Source: an uncultured Actinomycetes bacterium (GTDB lineage: Bacteria; Actinomycetota; Actinomycetes; Nanopelagicales; Nanopelagicaceae). From it: a stretch of 21,371 nucleotides of DNA. How positions within the stretch are numbered: position 1 is the first letter of the stretch; the number at the start of each line of letters is the position of its first letter. Below, piece by piece: positions 7,588-15,076 of the stretch. The stretch is taken from assembly GCA_903901905.1 (NCBI GenBank), contig CAIUSQ010000189.1, forward strand, positions 1 through 21,371. Direction: 5' to 3'. A program made the translations under genes and the position numbers. The notes beneath the pieces are model-generated. The model did not search any database. It had not been told where the DNA came from and saw only the letters and a list, made by a program, of their open reading frames with translations.

Positions 7588-9600
7588 TTACTTATTCTCA
7601 CTCTCTGAATCGATTACAACAAGTGCATCTACTGCGATAGTAGCTTTGTCGTAGATAATCATTGGGTTAACATCGATTTCTACGATCTCTGGGTGCTCAT
7701 GGGCAATACGCCCCAAAGAAACCAGAGTCTTAGCTAAAACACCATGTGCATCATCTAGCCCGGACTCTGCCACCATCTCTTTTGCTGTTTCAAGGTCAAC
7801 TGGTCCAAGCATGGTCACTGGTTTTTTTGATTCAACAGTGACTCCACCATGTCCAACAGCCAGGATGGGACCAAACTCCTCATCTCGCACCATTCCAACT
7901 AACGCTTCTACGCCTTGAGGAATCTGTGCTGCAATAAATGCAACACCGCCAAGCTTTTGAACTGCTGCAATTGCATCGGCTTCACTCTTTATATTCAGAA
8001 TTACTCCACCAGATGCACTCTTGTGTGCAGGTCCATCGGATTTAACAACTACGGGAAAACCAAGAGCCGCAGAAACAGCGCCGGCCTGATCAGAAGATGT
8101 AACACGCTTTCTAGATGCAATTGGAACACCATAGAGTTCTAAAATCTCTGCCGATTCAAACTCGGGCAGTGCTCCTGTTCGTGTAACAAACTTTGAGATC
8201 TCAATGGGTGCACCAAAATTTTGGTTTAACGTTGCAGCTTTTTTCCATTTTCCAGCTCGACCTAGCGCTGCCATTGCACTGTTAATGCCTCGCAAAAGTG
8301 GAAGCTCGTACTTAGTGCAGATATCCAAAATTGCCTGTGGCGCATCAACGGAGTGGACAGAGACAACTGCGGGGGAGATATCAAATTGCTCTGCGGTTTT
8401 ACCAAGTGATTCAACAACCATTTCACACCAGACTTGTTCGTCATCTCCGCGGAATCTTGAGATATCAACTTGTGCAACCAAAACATCGTAGGCTTTTGAC
8501 TCTGCCAAAATCTGCATGGATCGTGGAAAAACAACCTCTGGAACATCAATACCCCAAGCATCAAGTGGATTTTGTGGGTGTAAGTAGTTTGGAAACTCTT
8601 TATTGAGCTTTGTAGCAGTCTCTTGTGGCAACGTTGAAAACACCAAGCCATTGTTCTCGGCACGATCGGCCATCAAGCCACACTCACCGCCAGATTCGGA
8701 AACTCCACTAATTCGAACACCGCGTGGTCTGCGCTTTTTTCCAAGAACTTCTAGCGTCTCCACCATCTCTGGGAAATCCTCTACTTCAATAGCAGAAAAT
8801 CTCTTTAACGTTGCAGAAAATGCTTGATTAGATCCGACAACTGCTCCTGTGTGAGCTAGCGCAATACGCTTTGCAACTCCTGATTTTCCAACTTTAAGTG
8901 CAACAACTGGCTTGCCTGCTTGTGCGCATTTCTCCAATGCATCGATGAATGCATATGGTCTGCGAATGGTTTCAATGAATATTCCAACTGCGCGAGTCTC
9001 TGGATCATCGGCGCTAAAGTTCATAAAGTCAGAGACATCGCGATTTAGTTCACTGCCAGTAGATGCAATGAAGCGAAAACCAACACGTGGACCAATTGTT
9101 GTAAAGGCTTCAGCAATTGATCCAGACTGAGATGAGATTCCAACATGGCCGGAGACAAATGAGTCGGAGATAGATCCAATCCACGGTGATCCACCAGGCT
9201 TTGCAATACCCATACAGTTTTGACCAATGATCATCGATCCATTTGCAGCTGCTCGTTCACGAATTCTTGCGGCAATTAATGGGCCATCGGCGCCGGCTTC
9301 ACTGCCAAGACCTGGAAAGAAAAATGCGCGAGTTCCACGATCCATTAATTCATAAACAGCTGTTTCAACTCTTTCATGTCCAACCATTACTACTGCAAGC
9401 TCTGGAGTTGTTGGCAGATCTGCAATCGATGGCATACATGTAAGGCCCAGTACTTCAGATTTACTTGGATGCACGCCCAAAACAGGGATTGTGCTCATCA
9501 ACATATTTCTTACAACCGCAGCACTTCTAATTGAAGGTCCAATGATCACACTGGAGGCAGGATCGATTAACGTATTTACTGGTCTTAGTAGTTCGTTCAA
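7588..9600 (-). CDS. NDP-forming acyl-CoA synthetase (acetate-CoA ligase ADP-forming family), single-chain alpha-beta fusion
   Basis: A 670-aa protein of the acyl-CoA synthetase (NDP-forming) family. It makes an acyl-CoA from an acid, CoA and ATP with release of ADP and phosphate, via a phosphohistidine. In order it has a CoA-binding Rossmann domain (about 10-130), a succinyl-CoA-ligase-like domain (about 145-285) with the probable phosphorylated His250 in ALAHTGAVVG, a second flavodoxin-like ligase domain (about 290-440, with SESGGECGLMADRA), and a C-terminal ATP-grasp domain (about 470-665) with VVKSDGPAHKSASGGV. Length fits the fused form (~700); no acetyltransferase domain is attached. 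The start is TTG at 9600, preceded by a strong GGGGAG site within 9605-9612; no upstream ATG fits better. It ends directly against the enoyl-CoA hydratase start. In the operon it is the step that activates the acid for CoA-level chemistry; chain specificity is unknown. Confidence 0.9.
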   Translation of the reverse strand: MNELLRPVNTLIDPASSVIIGPSIRSAAVVRNMLMSTIPVLGVHPSKSEVLGLTCMPSIADLPTTPELAVVMVGHERVETAVYELMDRGTRAFFFPGLGSEAGADGPLIAARIRERAAANGSMIIGQNCMGIAKPGGSPWIGSISDSFVSGHVGISSQSGSIAEAFTTIGPRVGFRFIASTGSELNRDVSDFMNFSADDPETRAVGIFIETIRRPYAFIDALEKCAQAGKPVVALKVGKSGVAKRIALAHTGAVVGSNQAFSATLKRFSAIEVEDFPEMVETLEVLGKKRRPRGVRISGVSESGGECGLMADRAENNGLVFSTLPQETATKLNKEFPNYLHPQNPLDAWGIDVPEVVFPRSMQILAESKAYDVLVAQVDISRFRGDDEQVWCEMVVESLGKTAEQFDISPAVVSVHSVDAPQAILDICTKYELPLLRGINSAMAALGRAGKWKKAATLNQNFGAPIEISKFVTRTGALPEFESAEILELYGVPIASRKRVTSSDQAGAVSAALGFPVVVKSDGPAHKSASGGVILNIKSEADAIAAVQKLGGVAFIAAQIPQGVEALVGMVRDEEFGPILAVGHGGVTVESKKPVTMLGPVDLETAKEMVAESGLDDAHGVLAKTLVSLGRIAHEHPEIVEIDVNPMIIYDKATIAVDALVVIDSESENK

Positions 9601-9636
9601 CGTTTCTCCCCTTTCCCTTGTAGCTCTTTGGTTTAA

Positions 9637-11079
9637 CTAAAAGTTCATATTGATGTATTGAAGCTCTTGATACTCCAAGAGTCCGTCCTGTCCACCTTCG
9701 CGGCCATCACCCGATCCTTTTGTTCCACCAAATGGTGTTTGCACATAACCAAATGAAGATCCATTGATCACAACCATTCCGTATTCCAAAGCTTCAGAAA
9801 CACGGTGTGCGATAGCTAAATCCTTTGTAAAAAGATATGCACCAAGTCCAGACTCGGATGCATTGACAGAATCGATCATCTCTGCTTCAGATGTAAATGG
9901 CTCAAAAGCAACAAGCGGACCAAAGGTTTCATGACATGTAACGAGTGCATCCTTTGGAGCATCAACAATGATAGTTGGAGCACACCAACGCTTTGGATCA
10001 ATTCCTGAAGGAATCTGTCCACCGGCTACAACTTTTGCGCCTTTCTTTTTGGCATCTTCTAATTGTGCATTAACGCGAGTTACTGCCTCTTCAGAGATCA
10101 TTGGGCCAACTTCAAAGCCACCTTTAATTCCATGACCAAGCTTTAAATCTTCCACGCGCTTTTTAGCTAGAGCTGTAAATTTGTCGAAGATATCTTTATG
10201 AATCAAAACACGGTTAGGTGCAACACAACTTTGACCTTGGTTTGCAAACTTGCCCCACATTAAGTTATTGATTGCTATATCTAGATCTGCATCTGGGAAA
10301 ACAATAAACGGTGCAACACCGCCAAGTTCAACTGTAACTTTCTTCAACTGCGCGCCGCCACGTTCTGAAAGCATGCGGCCGATTTCTGTTGATCCGGTAA
10401 ATGAAATTTGGCGAACCTCTGGAGATTCAAGTAGAACATCACCGATTGGCGCAGGCTCTCCGCAAACGAGGTTGAGTACACCTGCTGGGAAACCTGCATC
10501 GTGAAATACTTCAAAGATTTTAATTGCAGATAATGGAGTCTCTTCTGCTGGCTTTGCAACGATTGTGTTTCCTGCAGCAACTGCAGGGGCGATCTTGCGA
10601 AGAAGCATTGCATTTGGAAAGTTCCACGGTGTTATACAAGCAACAACTCCACGAGCACGTCTGCGTAAATAGAAGCGTTGATTTAATGAATCACTTGGAA
10701 CAATAGTTCCGTTACTGCGGCGGATCTCTTCTGCATACCAAAGTAGATAGTCAGCGCCCCACAAGACTTCACCAACAGCCTCTGCAATTGGCTTACCTTG
10801 TTCTAGCGTCATTACTTCGCCAATTTCCTGCGCGCGCTCAATAAATAGCGCATTTGCTTTACGAAGATAAGCAGCTCGCTCATTTGCATTAAGGCCACTC
10901 CATGATTTAAATGCTTTGTCGGCTGCAACAACTGCCGCGCGTGCCTCATCTCGGCCTGCTGCAGGAATAGATGCTAGTAATTCTCCTGTCGCAGGATTTG
11001 TAACATCTAATACAGCCTTACTTGAAGGCTGAACCCACTGGCCATTGATATAAATTCCACTTTTAAATGTGAGAGCCAT
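9637..11079 (-). CDS. NAD-dependent succinate-semialdehyde dehydrogenase family ALDH
   Basis: A 480-aa ALDH-superfamily enzyme of normal length, distinct from the ALDH at the operon end. Key residues are Asn153 (PWNFP), Lys176 with the following Glu179 (AKPAEE; an acidic residue here favours NAD+ over NADP+), the base Glu251 (VELGGVAP), and the nucleophile Cys285 (GQSCVAPNR). The whole pattern resembles succinate-semialdehyde, glutarate-semialdehyde and alpha-ketoglutarate-semialdehyde dehydrogenases, so the natural substrate is likely a semialdehyde of an acid. The ATG start at 11079 overlaps the stop of the upstream reductase by one base (TAATG), and the gene is followed 37 bases later by the acyl-CoA synthetase. 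Inference: it oxidises an aldehyde acid generated after the dehydratase or reductase steps. SSADH itself is possible but not demonstrable from sequence. Confidence 0.9.
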   Translation of the reverse strand: MALTFKSGIYINGQWVQPSSKAVLDVTNPATGELLASIPAAGRDEARAAVVAADKAFKSWSGLNANERAAYLRKANALFIERAQEIGEVMTLEQGKPIAEAVGEVLWGADYLLWYAEEIRRSNGTIVPSDSLNQRFYLRRRARGVVACITPWNFPNAMLLRKIAPAVAAGNTIVAKPAEETPLSAIKIFEVFHDAGFPAGVLNLVCGEPAPIGDVLLESPEVRQISFTGSTEIGRMLSERGGAQLKKVTVELGGVAPFIVFPDADLDIAINNLMWGKFANQGQSCVAPNRVLIHKDIFDKFTALAKKRVEDLKLGHGIKGGFEVGPMISEEAVTRVNAQLEDAKKKGAKVVAGGQIPSGIDPKRWCAPTIIVDAPKDALVTCHETFGPLVAFEPFTSEAEMIDSVNASESGLGAYLFTKDLAIAHRVSEALEYGMVVINGSSFGYVQTPFGGTKGSGDGREGGQDGLLEYQELQYINMNF

Positions 11080-12005
11080 TATTTTGGACCTTCCGTATCT
11101 GTTAGAACATCTGGGAAGCCAGGGGCGCGAAGTTCTACACCCACGGCATCTTCTAGAAGTTTAATAACCTTTGGAGACCATGCATCTCCGCCATATTGAG
11201 CCTTACCGCGAACAAATGCTTGTTCTGTAATTGCTGCAAGCTCTAGAGGAACACCAAATGTGCGTCCCATCTCTGTTGCAAAACCAATATCTTTAAGGGC
11301 TAGATCCATTGTGAAACCAATGTTGTAAGAACCGCTCAAAACAAGTTGAGTCTCTGTTTCATGAACAAAACTAGTTCCAGAGGATGCGCGAATAGCTTCG
11401 AAAGAAGTCTTTAGATCAAGACCACCTTGCTTTGCAAGCATCATGGCTTCACCGGCTGCAACCAGGTGAATAAATGCCAACATATTTGTAATTACCTTAA
11501 TGATTGATGCATTTCCTAGAGGGCCCATGTAAAAATTCTGGCCTCCAACAGCTTCGATTACTTTCTTGCACTTTTCATAAACCTTTTGTTCTCCGCCAAT
11601 TAAAACCGTGATCTTTCCAGAGGCTGCTAAGTGAACACCACCTGTTACGGGTGACTCCAAAGTATCTATTCCTTTTTCAGCTGCAATCGCTGCAATCTCT
11701 TCAATAACATGGCGATCATTAGTGCTCATCTCCATCCAAACGCCACCCTTTTTAAGGCCAGCGAGCACTCCGTTATCTGCAAGCATTACATGCTTTACAA
11801 CTGCAGGAGATGGCAAGCAGGTGATGACGATATCTACATTTTCGGCTAACTCTTTAGGAGAATCTGCCCACTTTGCACCCATGCTAAGAAGATTCTTTGC
11901 AGCACCTTTATCGATGTCGTTGACTGTTAGATCAAAACCATTTCTCTGCAAACTAGTTGCAAGGTGCACACCTAAATTACCTAAACCTATGTAGCCAACG
12001 CGCAT
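11079..12005 (-). CDS. NAD(P)-dependent beta-hydroxyacid dehydrogenase (3-hydroxyisobutyrate dehydrogenase / tartronate-semialdehyde reductase family)
   Basis: A 308-aa member of the beta-hydroxyacid dehydrogenase family, of typical length. The N-terminal Rossmann motif is GYIGLGNLGVHLA (residues 4-16), with an Asp at residue 30 in VNDID, which favours NAD over NADP. The substrate-binding signature SPVTGGVHLAASG is at 118-130, and the catalytic Lys170 lies in GNASIIKVITN with its partner Asn174. The family oxidises 3-hydroxyacids to semialdehydes or the reverse; members include 3-hydroxyisobutyrate dehydrogenase, tartronate-semialdehyde reductase and glyoxylate/succinic-semialdehyde reductase, and I cannot separate these here. 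A GAGGAGAA ribosome site precedes the ATG. It is the first gene of the tightly packed part of the operon, 85 bp after the dehydratase gene, and is translationally coupled to the semialdehyde dehydrogenase. Confidence 0.9.
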   Translation of the reverse strand: MRVGYIGLGNLGVHLATSLQRNGFDLTVNDIDKGAAKNLLSMGAKWADSPKELAENVDIVITCLPSPAVVKHVMLADNGVLAGLKKGGVWMEMSTNDRHVIEEIAAIAAEKGIDTLESPVTGGVHLAASGKITVLIGGEQKVYEKCKKVIEAVGGQNFYMGPLGNASIIKVITNMLAFIHLVAAGEAMMLAKQGGLDLKTSFEAIRASSGTSFVHETETQLVLSGSYNIGFTMDLALKDIGFATEMGRTFGVPLELAAITEQAFVRGKAQYGGDAWSPKVIKLLEDAVGVELRAPGFPDVLTDTEGPK

Positions 12006-12090
12006 TGCTATTTCTCCTCATTCTCTTGCTTAACTCGTTTATCTTTATAAATTGGACAATTAAAACCTATAAATTAGGGTGCAAAAAATC

Positions 12091-13278
12091 TTAGTTCAAT
12101 GGTTCCTGATGCATCTCTAAGTGAAGACGTTTGCCTGTATATGGGTTGGCAGCTGCAACTTCTTCGTTGAGTTCAACGCCTAAACCAGGATCTGTTGTAG
12201 GTAGGAAATATCCATTTTCCCAAGGCAACGGCTTCTTAAGTAGCTTGGCATGGAAGTTCTCCATCTTTCCAATTGACTCTTGAATCAAGAAGTTCGGTGT
12301 TGAAAGATCTACATGAAGGTTTGCTGCCGCTTCAATTGGCCCGGCATAAAGATGCGGAGCAATTTGGGCGTAGTGAACCTCTGCGATAGCTGCAATCTTT
12401 TTTGTCTCCATAATTCCTCCAACTCGACCAATTGCCATCTGCAAAATTGAGGCGGAGTTGTTGCGAAGTACCCGTGCAAATTCATATTTAGTAGATAGGC
12501 GTTCACCTGTTGCAATAGGAATAGTTGTACGTGATGCAACTCTGGCCAATTCTTCTGGCATATCTGGGGGAGTTGGTTCTTCAAACCACAGTGGATCGTA
12601 CTTTTCAATTCGCCGAGCTAAGCGGATAGCACTTGCAGGAGTTAACTGACCATGTGTACCCAAAAGCAGATCAACTTTGTCACCTACTGCTTCTCGCAAC
12701 TGCTTTACAAACTTTTCCGTGAAATCCAACATCTCAAGAGATAGTTGGCGTGGATCAAATGCTGAATATGGACCAGTTGGATCAAATTTAAGTGCAGTAA
12801 ATCCATCTTTTATATATGTAGCAGCGCGCTCACATGAGATATCAGCATTTGAATAGACAGAGTTATCTTTACCTGGAGCTGGATAAATATATGTATAACT
12901 GCGCACGCGATCTCGAACCTTGCCACCAAGTAAGTTATAAACCGGCTGGTTGGTCTCTTTACCCATAATGTCCCAGCAAGCTGTTTCGATTCCGGAGAGA
13001 ATTGCAACCATTGAAACATCAGGACGTTGTGTAAATCCTGCAGAGTATGCACGGCGCCATAGCGCCTCAATATCAAATGGAGATGTGCCAATCACGTAGC
13101 GATCTACAACATCTTCAATCATTTTTTCTACAACTGATGGATGGAACGGAACGGCATAAACCTCGCCAATTCCTTCTACACCTGTATCGGTTGTGAGTTT
13201 AACGAAGACCCAAAAAGCTCCACCATCATGTGGTGGGGGAGTGCCGACTACAAAAACCTTGGCACTTACGATCTTCAT
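12091..13278 (-). CDS. Enolase-superfamily (mandelate racemase / mannonate-galactonate dehydratase-like) enzyme with an altered metal site
   Basis: A 395-aa mandelate-racemase-group protein: capping domain at about 1-125 and TIM barrel after that. Relatives abstract the proton alpha to a carboxylate, often dehydrating sugar acids. Expected metal ligands in this family are Asp, Glu, Glu spaced 26 and 26 residues apart. Here the two glutamates are Glu233 (FEEP) and Glu259 (GERL), but the position 26 before Glu233 is Gly207 in LLGTHGQ rather than Asp. Other active-site residues match the mannonate-dehydratase spacing: His209 (two after the missing Asp) and His309 (APHLYAGP, 50 after Glu259). Lys164 in LKFDP sits on an earlier strand. 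A GGGG stretch precedes ATG 13278. It is preceded by a 164-bp gap holding a strong hairpin and followed by the beta-hydroxyacid dehydrogenase. Function is probably dehydration or epimerisation of a hydroxyacid, unless the metal-site change abolishes or alters it. Confidence 0.85.
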   Translation of the reverse strand: MKIVSAKVFVVGTPPPHDGGAFWVFVKLTTDTGVEGIGEVYAVPFHPSVVEKMIEDVVDRYVIGTSPFDIEALWRRAYSAGFTQRPDVSMVAILSGIETACWDIMGKETNQPVYNLLGGKVRDRVRSYTYIYPAPGKDNSVYSNADISCERAATYIKDGFTALKFDPTGPYSAFDPRQLSLEMLDFTEKFVKQLREAVGDKVDLLLGTHGQLTPASAIRLARRIEKYDPLWFEEPTPPDMPEELARVASRTTIPIATGERLSTKYEFARVLRNNSASILQMAIGRVGGIMETKKIAAIAEVHYAQIAPHLYAGPIEAAANLHVDLSTPNFLIQESIGKMENFHAKLLKKPLPWENGYFLPTTDPGLGVELNEEVAAANPYTGKRLHLEMHQEPLN

Positions 13279-13388
13279 GAAAACCCCTTTAACTTATCTG
13301 CACTTACAAACAAAGTTTTTAACTCTTAATTCTAATTTTTAATATTTGTTTTTCTGTTTTTTATAAGCCCTTTATAAGAGACCTGAAC
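13279..13388 (-). other. A/T-rich leader region upstream of the dehydratase gene
   Basis: This 110-bp stretch separates the hairpin behind the solute-binding-protein gene from the dehydratase start. On the minus strand it is strongly A-rich and contains a near-repeated CTTATAAA (about 13359-13379). It could hold a promoter for the downstream genes, for example a TAGAAT -10-like hexamer, but no convincing -35 partner is visible. No ORF is present. Confidence 0.35.
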
Positions 13389-13420
13389 TTCGGTACCCGC
13401 GCATTCGCACGGGTACCGAA
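13389..13420 (-). terminator. Strong hairpin after the solute-binding-protein gene
   Basis: A perfect 11-bp inverted repeat, TTCGGTACCCG at 13389-13399 and CGGGTACCGAA at 13410-13420, surrounds a 10-nt loop that can itself pair by two further base pairs. It begins 23 bp after the stop codon of the solute-binding-protein gene. There is no clear U-run after it on the minus strand, so it may be a partial terminator or a 3'-end mRNA stabiliser. Such elements commonly let a binding protein be made in excess over the other components of its operon. The structure is seen directly; its function is inferred. Confidence 0.7.
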
Positions 13421-13442
13421 ATATTCAGTATCTGCTTGTAAA

Positions 13443-15014
13443 TTACGCTGTGAAACCAACTGAGCGAAGGGTGAAGTTGCTGAGCGAGTTACCACTTGGG
13501 TGACCCGTACCAAACCCACTTACCTTTGCACTGTGTGCATCGAGCTTGTTGTAGAAGGAAGTAACGATGTATCCACCCTCGTTGTACTCAATCTCTTGAG
13601 CATCAGCGATGATTTCGTTACGAAGAGCCTTATTAGGTGTCTTCAGAGCCTGAGCAATCAGACCTTCATACTCTGCGTTACTCCAACCAGTCTCTAGTGC
13701 ATAGTCTCCACCGCAATAAACCAATGTGGCTCCTTGCAGGTAAGTACGGTTTACGTAGTAATCCATTGCAAAGATTGAAGCTCCTGGCCATCCTGTCCAG
13801 AAATCAGATGGTTGTGTAACTTTTACAGTTACGCCAGCCTGCTTTGCATTGAGTGCAAAGATCTGAGGAATTTCAAGCATTCCTGCAGCATCATTCTCAG
13901 TCTTTAGCTCCATTTCAGGAATTGTCACACCGGATGATTTGAGAAGAGCCTTTGCTTTTTCAGGATCGTAGTCACGTTGCTTTAGCTTCGTGTTGTATCC
14001 CTCGTCGTATCGGCCAATAACGTCGTTACCCATTTGAGCAAAACCACCATAGGCCTGCTTTACAACTGCTTCACGGTCGATCATCAAACGGAAAGCTTGA
14101 CGTACCTTGAGGTTATTGAACGGTGCCTTAAGGCAGTTCATTGCAATTGGAACATAAGCACCAGTCTTAGAGTTAAGAACAGCTAACTTCTTATTTGCCT
14201 TGATAGCGCTGACCTGTGAGTTAGGTAGATCAGTAATGCAATCAACCTGACCGCTAACAAGTGCGTTTACGCGAGCTGTCTCATCAGGAATTGAGATAAT
14301 CTCAACTGAATCAACATATGGTTCACCTGTGCGCCAGTAGCTTGCGTTCTTTGTGTAAACACTCTTAACACCTGGTGTAAATGACTTGAACTTGAATGGA
14401 CCAGTTCCCACTGGGGATGTTGGGTTGTAACCAACTGGAACAATACCCATTGCATAGTCTGAGAAAAGCTCATCAAAAGTTACGTTTGCAGTCTTCAATG
14501 TGATTGAAACTGTGTATGCATCAACTTTCTTAAGCTTAGTTGCATCAACACCTGACAGAGCGCCAGCACGAATTGCCCCTGTAGCAGGATCTAGAATTCG
14601 CTTAATCGTAAAGATTACGTCATCAGCTGTAAGTGAGCGACCGTTGTGAAACTTTACGCCCTTCTTTACGCGAACCGTCCAGATGTTACCTGTCTTATTA
14701 GGTGTAAATGAGTCTGCAAGCTCGTTAACGAGCTTAAACTGTGTATCGCGAGTTACCAAACGATCGTATAGCTGGTACTGACGAGCAGTATCTGCTGTGA
14801 ATCCACCAAGGTGTGCATCCTGTGTTTCTTTTGTGCTTCCAGAGCCAACTCCAACACGAAGAACTCCACCCTTTTTGATTTTTGCAGTTGCTGCATTTGC
14901 AGATGGTGCAATCATCGCTCCGCTACCGGCAATGAGAAGTCCGCCAGCGGCAGTTCCCATCAACAGTCCGCGGCGAGATAGCTCGTTAACTGCGTTGTTA
15001 TCTTGTTCTTGCAT
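13443..15014 (-). CDS. Tat-exported solute-binding protein of family 5 (DppA/OppA-like) ABC importer
   Basis: A 523-aa extracytoplasmic solute-binding protein. The N-terminus has a twin-arginine signal, SRRGLLMG at residues 13-20, a hydrophobic stretch to about 37, and a likely AxA cleavage at 39-41 (ANA), so it is probably exported folded by Tat; there is no lipobox Cys. The mature part carries family-5 features: GGVLRVGVG near 49, the KFHNGRSLTADDV motif typical of these proteins, and PVGTGPFKFKSF. The start ATG at 15014 is preceded by AGGAGAGG. It should capture the substrate for the DppB/DppC permeases and fused ATPase at 1940-5606, some 8 kb downstream in the same gene block; this separation of binding protein from permeases is unusual but no other candidate is present. 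The ligand is unknown. Hairpins lie on both sides of the gene. Confidence 0.92.
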   Translation of the reverse strand: MQEQDNNAVNELSRRGLLMGTAAGGLLIAGSGAMIAPSANAATAKIKKGGVLRVGVGSGSTKETQDAHLGGFTADTARQYQLYDRLVTRDTQFKLVNELADSFTPNKTGNIWTVRVKKGVKFHNGRSLTADDVIFTIKRILDPATGAIRAGALSGVDATKLKKVDAYTVSITLKTANVTFDELFSDYAMGIVPVGYNPTSPVGTGPFKFKSFTPGVKSVYTKNASYWRTGEPYVDSVEIISIPDETARVNALVSGQVDCITDLPNSQVSAIKANKKLAVLNSKTGAYVPIAMNCLKAPFNNLKVRQAFRLMIDREAVVKQAYGGFAQMGNDVIGRYDEGYNTKLKQRDYDPEKAKALLKSSGVTIPEMELKTENDAAGMLEIPQIFALNAKQAGVTVKVTQPSDFWTGWPGASIFAMDYYVNRTYLQGATLVYCGGDYALETGWSNAEYEGLIAQALKTPNKALRNEIIADAQEIEYNEGGYIVTSFYNKLDAHSAKVSGFGTGHPSGNSLSNFTLRSVGFTA

Positions 15015-15038
15015 TTTTTTCCTCTCCTAGGTAGGAAA

Positions 15039-15066
15039 GATTAGGCACTCGCGATGAGTACCAATC
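15039..15066 (-). terminator. Hairpin between the Ccr-like gene and the solute-binding-protein gene
   Basis: In minus-strand RNA this segment folds as an 11-bp stem with one bulged U and one G-U pair: GAUUGGUACUC and GAGUGCC plus AAUC around a 5-nt loop (AUCGC). It is followed by UUUCC rather than a long U-run. It starts 10 bp after the reductase stop codon, which would allow a partial terminator between the first gene and the rest, or an RNA-processing point. Seen in sequence; regulatory role inferred. Confidence 0.55.
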
Positions 15067-15076
15067 TGTACTGCTT

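Noticed and set aside
8262..8663. A 133-residue open frame on the minus strand inside the acyl-CoA synthetase gene
   Set aside because: It lies in another frame of a well-supported gene, has no ribosome site and its composition looks like a frame shadow.
12050..12061. A short AATTG-GA-CAATT palindrome upstream of the beta-hydroxyacid dehydrogenase gene
   Set aside because: The surrounding 85-bp gap is very A/T-rich, so a 5-2-5 repeat is expected by chance, and no convincing promoter boxes accompany it.
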